This document shows positions 26,151 to 37,770 of a stretch of 64,000 nucleotides of DNA, piece by piece (the first letter of the stretch is position 1; every line of letters begins with the position of its first letter). The notes under the pieces are model-generated. The model was not told the DNA's origin, searched no databases, and worked only from the letters and a program-made list of their open reading frames with translations. The DNA comes from Ectobius pallidus (taxonomy: Eukaryota > Arthropoda > Insecta > Blattodea > Ectobiidae): the NCBI GenBank assembly GCA_964059195.1, contig CAXKWD010000009.1:84355432-84419431 (forward strand), given 5' to 3'. The translations under genes and the position numbers were made by a program.

Positions 26151-27389
26151 AAAGATGACTGACTTGTCTTGTGTATTAGATATCATTTGCTCAACTAAGA
26201 TATATTTTATGATCTGTTGCCAAGGCCTTTCGGTGTCTCTACACTCTACGCCATCTTCAGGACATCTTTCGGTGGCTTGGAGTTTCAATAATTAAATCAA
26301 AACTGCATTTCGTCATCTTTATAAAATAAGATAAAATGTATAAAATCTCATAAATGTCACTGAACTATCTTCTGTTGCTTCCTCGCCATGTGTCCAGGGT
26401 GTTACATTGATTGAGTTCAACGGTGTTCAACATGTATTTTAATGTTTTGAACATATGGTTAACTGGGTTTAATTTATAGTTACTTGAATTTTTATGTGGA
26501 TTAACCATTAATCATATAATTAACTCTCAATGAGTATTTTTACTATAAGCTTACATTTCTCTATGTTTGTCCTAGCCTTCAAAGCCTATGGACAATACCA
26601 CATACAGAGGGTTAACAAGGAGCCGAATGCTTGGAAATGTTTTCAACAACCTTCTTTTACTAAAACCGATAATTTTATTCAGGGTGTAGGCCTGCTTACG
26701 AACTGAACTCTTTTAACATTTAGTTGGATACCTAAAGATAATTGAATACTGGTAAAATTGACGTCGTCATCCAGTTGTTTGATTTGCTGTTTTCCTGTAC
26801 ATTGGATAAAAGTAAACGGTTATTTTAGCAATCATTCGTTCATTAAAATGTATTGCAATTTACAACCTTATACCCTCTACAAGATATCTTAAAATACCTT
26901 ACATCACGGTATTACACATTGTATTATAGTCATTGGTTAAAAATTGTGTACTTAAGATTCAAAGTCAATATAATAGTACTAAAATGAAGCTTTATCGTTA
27001 ATGAAACATAAAAGTGCAAACAAATTCTTGCAGAGTAAAAGAAATGCTGGTCTTTCTTCTTTGTATGTCTATGTACTTCTTGGGGATGCATTTCAGCATA
27101 GGTTATGTCATGTCATTCTCAGCCCTTTGAAAAATCTCAACGTTTTAAGCGCAACTGTGCAAGGATTTCAAAGTGGCAACACGGAGATTTCACAGCACAA
27201 AAAACGAACTGTACATCTTAGCTAAAAACGGAAGGGCACTTAATATAAGTTATCCGGAGGCCCTATAAGATACAAAAAAATAGTTTTTGTCTTCTGTATT
27301 ATTTACTGTAATTTGTACCACCACCAACCCAGTGTGCTAACACTGAAAGTAACAATAAAATTAAATAATTCTTGAAACGTACGTAAAAA
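26151..27389. other. No gene recognised
   Basis: AT-rich. A frame of up to 74 codons at 27001-27225 has no recognisable domain. Confidence 0.4.
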
Positions 27390-27496
27390 GATGTCAGTGT
27401 TAATAAATATAACGTTTTAAATATTGTTAAATTAATTAATTTAAAAATATAGCTGTTGAATAAATAATCTCAGGTGAAGGCGCGGGCACATGCTAG
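27390..27496 (+). mobile_element. Helitron 3' end fragment
   Basis: The segment GTTAATAAATATAACG...GGCGCGGGCACATGCTAG followed by T matches the last 100 bp of the Helitron ending at 56253. CTAG/T ends preceded by a GC-rich hairpin are the Helitron 3' signature. No matching 5' end was found nearby. Confidence 0.65.
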
Positions 27497-28559
27497 TGTA
27501 TAAAAATGTAATGTAGCATATAATGTAAGGTATTTGAACATCTTTTTAGAGGGTATTAATATTACTACCTTCTATGGAAATGAAGTTAATTATCATCATC
27601 GCCACAATCATATCATCAGTATTGCTGCTGCTGTCATTCTGCGTATGGACCTGTTATTACTTCATCATAACAGTTGGTATTAGTTTTATCAGCTATTACT
27701 AGTTCAATCGCCATCAAACAGGATAGTTGAACTCCTGCTGGTTACCATAGCTATGGTAGGCCTATGCATAGGCCTACCAAGTTAATAGAAAAAGTATGAC
27801 TTGTGAATAATGAGACTTGTAGAGAGGCTGCCGGATTAATACTTAATTGCGAAACTGATCTATAACTAATCGCGATTTTCAATCAGAAGAATCGTATTCT
27901 GAATGTAGGTTACATTGCTCTTAAAGGAGTGGCGTTATTATTTATTAATATTAATATATGAATTATAATTAAATGATTCTGGCCCTTTATGATGTAATAT
28001 TTATGATGTAATCTGGATTCTATAGAGTTGTTTATCAAATAGAACCAGTATTTTCAACTGCACCATCACGAGAACATAACTTTATGTACCGGTAGGTTCT
28101 AAAAGTAAAGCTCCTAGACCTAGAATAAGACAGTATGTTCAGTTTTTCTCTTTCCATACTTAAGTCATTATGATGAGGCCATTGTCTCTTCTAATTTTTC
28201 GAACTTGATGATTTACTTTTTTTGTACATTTGTTAAACTTATTCATAATTCTACAATTTACAAAGCATGTCGGTTGACTGTAAAAGACAAAAAGAAGCTA
28301 TATGATTCAAGGGAGCAGGTGTTATAGGCCTAATTTATTGTCAATTAAAACTAGAACACTAGCCATGCGTTCTTAAAGATTAATATTAAAATAATACTTA
28401 AACGAAATATTTTGTATGACGTAAGTGGCCTTTGTGATTGCTTTAAGACTGTTACTCCACGAGGTATGTTGACACAACTGGAAAATATAATTAAACTGAA
28501 ACTGAAAATTTAAACATCAACGCTACCAACCAGCCACTCGTAAAATAACATTAGCCGAA
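27497..28559. other. No gene; nested palindromes near 27750
   Basis: AT-rich. A perfect 24-bp palindrome at 27755-27778 holds two TAGGCCTA octamers and is preceded by a 14-bp palindrome at 27743-27756. Confidence 0.5.
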
Positions 28560-28571
28560 AGGTGGATGACC

Positions 28572-28868
28572 TCCTACATGGTCTCGTGGGTCGCTGGCTA
28601 CGGATCCGCAGGCCTGGGTTCGATCCCCGGTACCATCTCGGATTTTTCTGAGGTAGGGAGGTCTGCCTCTTAATTCAAAGTGAGTAGAAATTTGATAAAG
28701 AAGTAGAGGCCCTTTCACGGGTACCATCATAACCGGCCGTGGATGTCGGCATGCTGACCATATGCCCCCACTCCTGCCATCTGCCTATGGTAGATGAAGC
28801 AGCGGTCGGATGGTAGGCCTAGTTCCTTCAGGGGTGCAACACCACGGAGTTTGTCTTCTAGAAAGCTT
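28572..28868 (+). mobile_element. tRNA-derived SINE
   Basis: The tRNA-like head contains an A-box-like GGTCTCGTGGG (about 28580) and a B box GGTTCGATCCC (about 28617-28627). The body includes GTCGGCATGCTGACCA, also found in a decayed copy at 50968-51112. No TSD was recognised, so the ends are approximate. Confidence 0.75.
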
Positions 28869-29124
28869 GATAAGGTATTCCGTAATAGTGATTACGCTAA
28901 TCTCGTACTGAATATCACGATTGGTACAGGTAATCCATTTTATGCGGAAACTTTTTAACAGCGTTGCTCCTGCTCACACTTTCCCCGCTGTTGCGCTTGC
29001 ACCGGCCGGGACCGTGTTCCGTTACTACCGGCAAATCGGCAAATCAAGACTTTAGAAACAATACAAAATAGAATAACTCAACCAATTTATTATCAAAATA
29101 GGCCTACATGTAGAAGCTTATTAC

Positions 29125-29912
29125 TAGGGACCGGATTCTTAGGTTTTTACCTATTTTTTCCTTACTTCCAAAACAAAAAGCGACAATACACTTTTTCGAA
29201 TCATGTCCATAGGATTCACCCACATTAATTCTGTGGCACCTAAAAATACCTAAATGGGGTATAAATACCTAAATGTACCTAAATGGGATATAAAACCTAA
29301 AATATCTTATTTAGGCTACTTTTTTGTATTTTTTGTTTGTCAGTTGATAAATCGATATTTTGCGGAGAGACAATTTTTGTCGAGTTGAAATTAATAGCAC
29401 CATCGTTTCGTTCAATCCAGTGTCGTTTAGGATGACAGTATCAAGAGAGAAAGTGTAGGCCTAAGAGTACCGGTGTATTCCTTTTAAAATATTCGTACGA
29501 ACAACCATTGCTGACGTCATGTGAGGTTGAAAGTACATTTTCTGCCTTCAAATGTATTCTAAGAGATAACAGGAAGAACTTCACAGTTGAGAATCTTGAA
29601 AGATATTTAGTGATATACTGTAACCAGGAAATGTGAGACAATCTTATTTTCACTGCTTCTTTTGATTGTTTATGCTTTCTTTCTTCAATTGGGTAATATT
29701 GTCCTAAAGCAAGTTTACCCAAATTTAAGTCAATTTTGCTAAGTTAAACTTTACAAGTATTATGTATTGAATCCTATATAGCACATTCAAGTTCATTAAA
29801 CTAATTATTCTACCCGAAAAACGATATTTTGGACAAAAACCTAAAAAAAAACTATTTCACCTAATCGAAAACCTAAAACAGTGTTTTTAAAAACCTAAAA
29901 ATCCGGTCCCTA
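29125..29912 (+). mobile_element. hAT element, internally deleted, keeping the dimerisation domain
   Basis: The ends are TAGGGACCGGATTCTTAGG and its inverse (AAAAATCCGGTCCCTA), flanked by a perfect 8-bp TSD CTTATTAC (29117-29124 and 29913-29920). An open stretch at 29469-29636 (+) reads VFLLKYSYEQPLLTSCEVES, then TFSAFKCILRDNRKNFTVEN, then LERYLVIYCNQEM and a stop. This is the hAT C-terminal dimerisation domain, with its typical TS(C/V)(D/E)VE..FS..K..L...R motif. The catalytic core is missing. ACCTAAA-type motifs crowd both subterminal zones. Confidence 0.88.
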
Positions 29913-30131
29913 CTTATTACTCACCATTTTGTACGGATGGTACAGTCAGGATATTTACGAGAAAATCAACGAATGGTTATTTCTCAATAAGTAACATTCC
30001 ACCAAATAAATTCGCTGTTCAACCGTATACATTTTCGATTATTGTCTTACGTAACACACAACAATAGACAAGCGTCTCACTACAAGACACTACAAGACAC
30101 CGAAGCAACTAACCGCTTGTAGGGTCTATGC

Positions 30132-31262
30132 CAGGGGAAGTCAACTACGTCTTGTGATGACGTTTGTGGAGCAAGTGCATGCGGATCCCTTGTGTGTGAC
30201 GTCAGCAAGAGCGCACGGTAGTAGGGGTGTTTAGAGTACGCTAGAGCTAGGTACTAGAGGACCTATTCACTTTAGCTCTGTGGGTAGAACAACTTCTGGT
30301 TGGAAATACGGAGCATTTTTCAAAGTTATTGCAAGTACGCGATCCTGATAGTGTTCTCTCTGCAGAACATGTGTTAGTTCTGCAAAACATTCTTCTTCAG
30401 TTCGAATCGAGGTTTCAGGATGTGGAAAACCTTTCTCCAATGTTTAAACTTTTTGCTACCCCATATTCAGTTAATGCCAAAGACGTTCCTTGCCGGTATC
30501 AGTTGGAACTGCTAAACTTACAATGCGACGATCTGTTAAAGGACAAATACGAACGTAAAGTGGTCTTGGGTAACTTTTACAGAAATTTCTCTGAAACCAG
30601 ATTCCCGAGACTTGCCGCACGAATATTATGTAATTTTGGATCGACATATGTGGCCGAACAATTTTTTTCACTAATGAAATGTGCAAAGCTCAAATCAAGA
30701 AGTACATTGTTAAATCACAACCTAAATGTAGTCTTCAATTAAATATTGCTCAAACATTACGTCCCAACATTGATAAACTTGTTAAAGAAAAAGAGACAGG
30801 AAAGTCAGAAAATTGTTACTGTAATCTTGTATCATCTAAGGTGCAGACGAGCTTGTATGGTAATTAATTCAGTTCATTTTTTTTTTTATCATTTTTACTG
30901 CAGTGAATTATGTTAATTCAAATGATAGTAGCCTATTGTCTATTTTTGTCAAAGAGCATAGATTTTGTGGAAAGGCAATTGTTCTCACAGAATAGAAAAA
31001 TAGAATTATTTATAATATGTTAAACTGCTGCGCTGTAATTAACCGATAAACTATCAAAAAAATCGGTTGATGTTTCATTAACTCGGAAACACGTATTACG
31101 TAAGTTCTAACCCCCTAAATTCCCGCTGCCCGCAATACTAATGCCCCTCTCTTCCCCCCTGTTCACTGATGCCTACATTTCACATGCTCTTCGCAGAGAT
31201 ATAACGCGTGCAGTCAGAGCAGAAACCTATGACGTCACAGAGCAAGCTTCTGTCTTCCTCTG
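30132..31262 (+). mobile_element. hAT element, internally deleted
   Basis: The left end is CAGGGGAAGTCA and the right end TGTCTTCCTCTG, inverse with two mismatches. A perfect 8-bp TSD GTCTATGC flanks it (30124-30131 and 31263-31270). It carries the 3' part of a hAT transposase (see the entry at 30302) and lacks the N-terminal BED and catalytic parts, so it can only move with help from a relative. Confidence 0.88.
30302..30870 (+). pseudogene. hAT transposase C-terminal part (GTF2IRD2/ZBED-like)
   Basis: The frame open from about 30302 to 30742 encodes, in order, TEHFSKLLQVRDPDSV, FESRFQDVENLSPMFKLFAT, PYSVNAKDV, YQLELLNLQCDDLLKDKYER, then FPRLAARILCNFGSTYVAEQ followed by FFSLMKCAKLKSRSTLLNHN. 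This is the conserved tail of GTF2IRD2/ZBED-like hAT transposases, including the FGSTY.(C/A)E..FS.MK...K.RS.L dimerisation signature. After a +/-1 frameshift close to 30735 it continues as IAQTLRPNIDKLVKEKET, the expected last segment. The lack of the upstream catalytic domain and the frameshift make it a pseudogene. The frame has no ATG at its left edge. In the family this region mediates multimerisation. Confidence 0.88.
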
Positions 31263-31270
31263 GTCTATGC

Positions 31271-32804
31271 TTTGTACAATGCTAGCGCGGCAATGCGGCA
31301 GTGATGCGAGGTTTCCTCATAAAATGGACTCACTGTATAATCCATTTGTATGCATAGAGTACTACAAACATAATCTAGATTAAAGCATTAATCATTTATC
31401 GTTTTGTCTTAAAAGTCATTACATACGCTATTTAGTTACTTTGTTATTTTTTCATGCATGTTGCATTGCATATTGGGTATCCTTCACTGTAAATCTGTTA
31501 TTTACTTGGTAATGAGGAGTAACTAGTAACTTGGTGCTAAGTAGGCTAACTTGTCATTTTTCTTGCTTTCATTAACGCCTTGGTTAGAAATAGCTTCATT
31601 GAAATAGACATATTCTAGCTTCACTTTCTTGCCATAGATCACCTGCATCTTATTTGTTAAATAATAATTTATCCATTTGCGAGGGAATGATTACCGGTAC
31701 ATTTCTGAGATTTTCAGCTTTATTACTACAGTTCAATCATGGCCAACAGCATAAGTATATTATGAACAACAATGATAATTCTTAATCTGTAAGTTACACT
31801 TCCGGCAAGGATTTAAGCTTATTCGTTCGTATAATATATTAAAATATTATAAGGGTTTTGTAAGTTGTTTAGAAATAAAAACATATCTCGCTTGTTTATT
31901 TTACTAAAAATTCTTACCGGTACATTACAAAATTACGTAAAATTAAGATTTCATAAGTCTATGTGTAATACTATTCGAAAAATTTCAATAAATTGTTTAC
32001 CGTGGCTAAACATGTTATATACAATCTGTTAATCCTTTCAGAGCTGAATCTATATTTTATTAATAAGCATCCATCAACTAAAATCACTTCTAGTGGATTA
32101 TAAGCTTGTACCAACCTGGAAAATTCCATTGGAAAATCTGGTTTTCATAAATAATAATTTTAATATATGAATAAATTTCTTAATATTTTAATATAAAACA
32201 ATAATCTATTAAGCTTATAAATCAGCCTTTAGGTTATAAAATTTTTACGGTTACGCTTACGTACGTCAAAGCCTTGCTTTCGTAGCAACTGTTGTTTTAG
32301 CATCTTGTTCAGTTTTCCGTACTTTTTTAAAACTTTCTGTTTTGATTTTACTTCAAAGTTTCATGAACTTCGTCATGCCTGGAACGCCTCCCAAAAGATA
32401 GTATATCAAGCCCCAGTATATCAAGCCCGCAGCTGCATAATGTGGCTTGAATCATGTATCTGAATGTTGTCGAAAATGGTCCAGCTAAAAAATGCTATAT
32501 CCTAATTTATTAATATCCAAATGTGTTAACCTGCTATTCCTATACTAGGTCAATAAAAATAAATGGTGCAAAAATACGTTGCACAAACTTTCTCGCATAT
32601 ACGTGTTAAAGGCTAGCACAGAAAAAATTACATTAAAGAGACAATTAAATTTTAGGCTACTTATTACATTTTCATAAAACTAAGAAGTATCTAGAACGGA
32701 AAGCATCAGGGTCGATCTTTATGTTCAATGTTTTTACCGTGAAATAATAATAAGAATAATAACAATAACAATAATAATCAATGACAGTAAAACTGGATAT
32801 TATT
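31271..32804. other. No gene recognised
   Basis: AT-rich. TACCGGTA palindromes lie at 31692 and 31915. No gene or repeat end found. Confidence 0.4.
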
Positions 32805-32820
32805 AGTACTACTACTACTA

Positions 32821-33280
32821 CGGGAAAATTCAAATATAAGTCGCACCTTGGGATAAATCGGTCCCACCCAACCTATCTTCACCGATGCAGCTTCTTTTAT
32901 ACCACGATCTAACGAATTCTTCTGTCCTAGTATTATGAAGAAACTCGTGATTGGACGTTGGAGGTGTGACGTCTTACCGCTAGACGAGAGGTGGCAGGCT
33001 GACAAACCTTACGGGAGATATAATATGCCACATTTTCGAAACCTACAAACAGTGTATCGTACATTATTCGAAAATGCAAGGGCGCTTCGCTACGGCTGCC
33101 GCCTCCGCTTCGCGCACTTAACTATGTGGTTAGTGTTATGCATTATTTAGCTATAAGCAACAGTATACAAGGGCAGTTGGTCACTCTGCTTCGCTCAGAA
33201 ACAAAATACATCACACAGTCTGTGCAAATGTGAATATCGAATGGTGAAGCTTTAGGGGCGACTTATATTTGAATTTCGCC
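32821..33280. mobile_element. MITE inside an ACT microsatellite
   Basis: The left end GGGAAAATTCAAATATAAGT and the right end are inverse over about 25 bp (AAATTCAAATATAAGTCGC shared). Both sides abut (ACT)n tracts (32806-32820 and 33281-33298). CGACTTATA near both ends recalls pogo/Tigger-type termini, but the TSD is hidden by the microsatellite, so the family is unsure. Confidence 0.7.
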
Positions 33281-33376
33281 ACTACTACTACTACTACTTA
33301 GGTTATATTGCACGCTTTAACTGCATGTAGGTCATACCACGTGTTTAGTATGTTTGCGTGAAACATTAGTCTATAT

Positions 33377-33944
33377 CAGCGTTTCTTAACCTTTTTGAAC
33401 CCGAGGACCTCTAAAATGAGTAAAAAACTTTACGGACCCCAAATTTTACATCCAATTTTTAAAAGTAGGCTATATGTAGGCCTATATTCTTAATATTTGG
33501 GGTATTAAATTATAGGTCGTTATAACGAAATACATTTTTTTAATCCGACGGAAACACAGTTATTGAATTGGAATGAAACTATTGACAGTAAAATTATATT
33601 TTGAACAGATTTTAATATATAACCAATTTGATAATATAATTAGGAATTATGTTATTACTCACTTTTAATGAGACGGTTGAGCTTGACGCCTCTTGCAGAG
33701 TTCCTGTTTTTTTGCTCAATATTAGTCAAATTTAGTCGATATGACCTGTATTTTCGAAGATTTTAAACCTCTAGAATTTTAAACCTTTAAAATGGACATC
33801 TAGTGTCCATTTTATGTGAAAAATTTCTACTTCTTTACTTCCCACTTGCTTTATGATATTTTAAAATCAATTATGTCTGCGAACCATCTGCACCGTGTTC
33901 GCGAACCACCAGTGGCAGGCGGGACCATAGGTTGGGAAACGCTG
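33377..33944. mobile_element. hAT MITE, 568 bp
   Basis: The ends CAGCGTTTCTTAACC and GGTTGGGAAACGCTG are inverse with two mismatches. The 8-bp TSD GTCTATAT is perfect (33369-33376 and 33945-33952). No transposase frame remains. Confidence 0.9.
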
Positions 33945-33952
33945 GTCTATAT

Positions 33953-34479
33953 TAACAACTCATTCGCGTCATGTTTCTATTGTTTAGTGATGTCTTCTTA
34001 TGTGATATTCAGTTTAAGCGATTATAATATCCAGTGACATAGCGGCAATGAGTTATGGAAGTCCTACAAACCCGGCGTTTGCCTTTGAGAACGACGGAAC
34101 CATGAAAAACCCAAGTCAATTTGGACGGCCACGAGGTTTGATTTGAACTCAGGACCTCTTCCCTGTTAGCCCATAGGCCTACCACCTCGCTGTAATTGGT
34201 TTTAGTGTGTTCATTGCGACTGAGCTAAACTGATTGCATTTCACAACAATAAGTACATTAGGCCTATAGTTTTCTTGTTACTAGGGGCAACAAAATGTCA
34301 TTCATATTTTAATTGACATTTATGTTCTGAAATTCGCATTTAAGCTGTCCTTATTTTGTTTTTATCTTGATATCTATTAAATGTACAAAGAAATGTGTTA
34401 AACAAAAAATGTTAATTTTAAATTTTTCTACAACTTTACTGTGATATGTTTTCATGTATCGCCTACTGTAATGGATATA
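33953..34479. other. No gene recognised
   Basis: Unassigned AT-rich sequence. Confidence 0.4.
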
Positions 34480-34930
34480 ATCTAGAAAAATTGAAAATGG
34501 ATACGAGTAAAGTGCCCCTTAAGTCATTTTTGCGGAAATACGGATATAGCCATTTTATTAGTCATAGATAAGACTTTACAATTTTAAATTTTTATTAAAA
34601 TCGTTAGAGCCATTTTTTCAAAAAACAATTTTTTTAAAAAAGTTTTCATGAAAAGTCCCCTTAATATTTCAGTTGTAAAACTAAATTTCTGGGCGGTTCG
34701 ACAAAATTTCGAAAAAGTCCTTAATTCAAAAAATGAAGTAAATACAATGAACCGTTTACCCGCTGTGCTTGTCCACGGACAGACGGACAGACGGACAGAC
34801 GTCATTCCAAAAATATTTTTTTCGGTTTCTAGGCTTCATGAAACGTGCTCTCCCGGTGTTATCTCAACTTCGAATTTTTGTCACGATCACAATACTTTCT
34901 CTATACTACGTATAAGCGAGAAAGTAAAAG
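34480..34930. repeat. Dispersed repeat ending in a hairpin
   Basis: It contains an octamer array (ACGGACAG x3 at 34775-34798) and ends in a hairpin, TACTTTCTC ... GAGAAAGTA (34893-34926). From memory this end resembles a repeat common in other insects. The left boundary is a guess. The 304-2002 element and the 9.8-kb region share AT-rich segments in a similar style. Confidence 0.45.
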
Positions 34931-35057
34931 GAATTATAATGAAATAAAATAAAACTAAATAAATTAAATTAGGCATTGTAACATATCAAGGCATCATAGT
35001 ATATTATTTACGATACAACTATTCATTTTATTGAGAATATTATAGGAGAAAAATTCC

Positions 35058-35129
35058 TCCGACACTGGGACTTGAACCCAGGACCTTTGGCTGTTCGCGC
35101 TAATGCTCTACCAACTGAGCTAAGCCGGA
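35058..35129 (-). repeat. tRNA-Phe-like module (repeat-borne)
   Basis: A 72-nt cloverleaf-like segment. The acceptor is near-complete, with one G-U pair and one mismatch. The D arm is GCTC/GAGC and the T arm CTGGG/CCCAG with TTCAAGT. The anticodon position reads GAA. The anticodon stem has one mismatch, and the loop has C instead of the universal U at position 33, so it is unlikely to be a working tRNA. Confidence 0.7.
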
Positions 35130-35392
35130 GTTCAATTCACAGCGCCAGATGGAACTTCTCTCCTATGACTAATTGCCCTAATGGTCTACCTCACAGACAG
35201 ACAAGTTATGTCATATGCAGTACTGTGAGGCACACTAATTAGTGATTTTTGTGACCAGGCTCCCACTGTTATTGTACAGTTAACATACAAGATAGATATG
35301 TAAGCTTTCATGAACCACAGATTATTGTCTCTGTAGGACATTACATGAGAATATTATAGGAGAGAAGTTCCATCTGGCGCTGTGAATTGAAC

Positions 35393-35464
35393 TCCGGCTT
35401 AGCTCAGTTGGTAGAGCATTGGCGCGAACAGCCAAAGGTCTTGGGTTCAAGTCCCAGTCTCGGA
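35393..35464 (+). repeat. tRNA-Phe-like module, central copy
   Basis: The same 72-nt module with a perfect anticodon stem (TTGGC/GCCAA) and loop GCGAACA. U33 is replaced by C. The T-arm stem has one change (TTGGG against CCCAG, a G-U-type pair). Confidence 0.7.
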
Positions 35465-35686
35465 GGAATTTTTCTCCTATAATATTCTCATTTAATGTCC
35501 AACAGAGATAATAATCTGTGGTTCATGAAAGCTTACATATCTATCTTGTATGTTAACTGTACAATAACAGTGGGAGCCTGGTCACAAAAATCACTAATTA
35601 GTGTGCCTCACAGTACTGCATATGACATAACTTGTCTGTCTGTGAGGTAGACCATTAGGGCAATTAGTCATAGGAGAGAAGTTCCA

Positions 35687-35737
35687 TCCGGCTTAGCTCA
35701 GTTGGTAGAGCATTGGGGTTCAAGTCCCAGTGTCGGA
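35687..35737 (+). repeat. tRNA-Phe-like module lacking its anticodon arm
   Basis: It is identical in plan to its neighbours, but about 20 nt covering the anticodon loop, the 3' stem and the variable region are gone. The junction ATTGGGGTTCAAG sits at a short GG microhomology. A second deletion just upstream removes the GGCGCTGTGAATTGAACT leader. Confidence 0.75.
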
Positions 35738-35844
35738 GGAATTTTTCTCCTATAATATTCTCATGTAATGTCCAACAGAGACAATAATCTTTGGTTACAT
35801 ATCTATACATATCTATAAGCTTACATATCTATATTCATCCTAGC

Positions 35845-36324
35845 TTCTTAAGTATGGTACTTTTCTCTAAAACGACATTTTAAATGCAGATTGGTCAATG
35901 CGATATTTGCATTTCTACAGCATCCATTGCGCAAAACTTACTACTGACATTTGAAAGTGTGTCTAATGTTTTGTATTAAGAAGACAGCTTTTCAATCACG
36001 TAGCAAGTTGTCGTAGTGTTATCTGATATTCATATCTTGAATTTCATATTCATGTCATATTAAGCCATTTACTGTCTACATAGATAATTAAATTCTCTTC
36101 ATTAAACTTTATCAAGAGATCTGCATATGTAACAACTAAATCCAGCAACACTTAGATTTGTTCTGCTCTATTTACAGCATGAATCAACCCTGCTGAACGC
36201 AGAGTGGCTGGATTAGATTACTGTCTGACGAATTTTGTAATGACTTGTGTTGCCATTATCTTGTCCCTAAATATAAAAATCAGACGTGTTTGGAAGTCGT
36301 GTATTGCGCATTCGAGTTCAGCGC
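35845..36324. other. No gene recognised
   Basis: Unassigned AT-rich sequence. Confidence 0.4.
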
Positions 36325-36625
36325 AGACAAGTTAAAATGGTTCATTATAAGTTAAGTTCGAACAAGTCAGACACAGATTAAAATGATTCGTTAGAGTTGA
36401 ACACAAGTTAAAATAGTTTGTTCGAGTTGAGCACAAACAAAATAAAATGGTTAATTGGAGTGGTTCTCAAGTTAAAATGGTTCATTGGAGTTGAACTCAA
36501 GTTTAAATGGTTCTTTCAAGTTAAGCACAAACAAGTTTAAATGGTTCTTTCGAGTTAAGCACGGAAAAGTTAAAATGGTTCATTCGAGTTAAGCGGAGTT
36601 AAGCACGAAAATGTTAAAATGCTGT
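36325..36625 (+). repeat. Degenerate minisatellite, period about 33-40 bp
   Basis: About eight diverged units around AGTTAAAATGGTTCATTCGA followed by GTTAAGCACAAACA. The units vary in length and sequence, so the array is old. Confidence 0.85.
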
Positions 36626-37762
36626 AGTTTAATCGAGATAAGCACTGTCATAACAATTTCCTTTCCATTTTGTACTTACTTAGGACTAACAACATTCATT
36701 TATATGGTTTTAAATGTTGTTCACATCCGTTTACATTTAAATAAGAAATATATTTTCAAAATTAAAACCATCAGCGACAGGCTACTCGTTTTACGTTCTC
36801 AAATCGGGAAATGGCTACAGTCCTATGTTTTAAAAATGAATCCATCAATATACCGCGATTTTGTATATTTCGTTCAGTCGTTTTCTTTTTGTGATTGCAA
36901 CGTCTTGTGTTAATAGGTCTGTTCCCAAAGCTAAGACAGGTACTATAAAGTACCATGGCGCACAATGTCACTTCGCTGAAAAAGACACTGACATTTACTT
37001 CTTGTTAGGCATGCTTATCGTCATAGACGTTTGTTTTTGATGACTTTACTGTAAACTTCAGTAAACTTATCTTTCGTGGAAAGATTAAACATATATTTGT
37101 TGTATTTATTACAGTTATTAAAATATGATATTTATTATGTGACCGTCCCCGTTTCTTGGATTTTTCTGAGGTCAGCATCATGAGAATAACATGATATAAA
37201 AGTAAGAGCTCCGGCAAAGAAAACTGTTAGCAATGGCCTCTAAGAGTCCCAACTCCCGGATTCCTGCACCTACCATTGAGGTGGAAACATTGAGGTAAAT
37301 TTCGCAGCTGTCCTTGCATAGGGTGTAACTTCGCAGATTAAACCACAGCTATTCATGATGTAAGCTAGACTTGTAAACAAGGTGTCGTCCATGTAGACTA
37401 TTAGCACATCGTAAAGAAGCAAATTTCTCTCTTGTAGCAGACACATTAAAAAGGAATTCTGCATATCATCGGCGCCACCATATGCAGTGCGTTCACCGAT
37501 TCATAGAACCGGCTTTATATGCAGGTATTGAATCATATGTTACCAACTATATGATGCTTTTAGACTAGTACCTAACTAGGCAAGTGTCGATGTCTTCATA
37601 CCCAACCTTCTTTCAAATTAATAACAGGATTTAAGTCTTATCTTACTGAGAAGATTTATATTCTATTCAGTAGATAAAAATTAGGAATATTTAGAATGAA
37701 ACTGGGTGTTTTATCGGATCACCAAGCTTGTTCAGTAATCGCCGACCATCCTTCTCCATTTC
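36626..37762. other. No gene recognised
   Basis: A frame of up to 100 codons near 36611-36913 is AT-rich and has no domain I know. The rest is unassigned. Confidence 0.4.
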
Positions 37763-37770
37763 CCCTAGAT

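Larger units (their letters stand above)
35033..35832. mobile_element. Palindromic element with three tRNA-Phe-like modules, copy 1
   Basis: Layout: module (-), linker, module (+), inverted linker, module (+), partial linker ending TATCTAT. The two linkers (about 35150-35346 and 35490-35675) are inverse to each other. The central module is bounded by a 17-bp inverted repeat, GAGAATATTATAGGAGA and its complement. The flanks 35021-35032 and 35833-35844 match at 8 of 12 bases, a possible decayed TSD. No protein is encoded. I do not recognise the family. It could be an inverted SINE composite or a new palindromic element. Confidence 0.75.

Noticed and set aside
34775..34800. CRISPR-like short repeats (ACGGACAG)
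   Set aside because: Three immediate octamers without spacers, in an animal genome: a simple microsatellite.
36611..36913. 100-codon frame with hydrophobic stretches
   Set aside because: AT-rich, no domain, no start context or neighbouring exon; likely chance.
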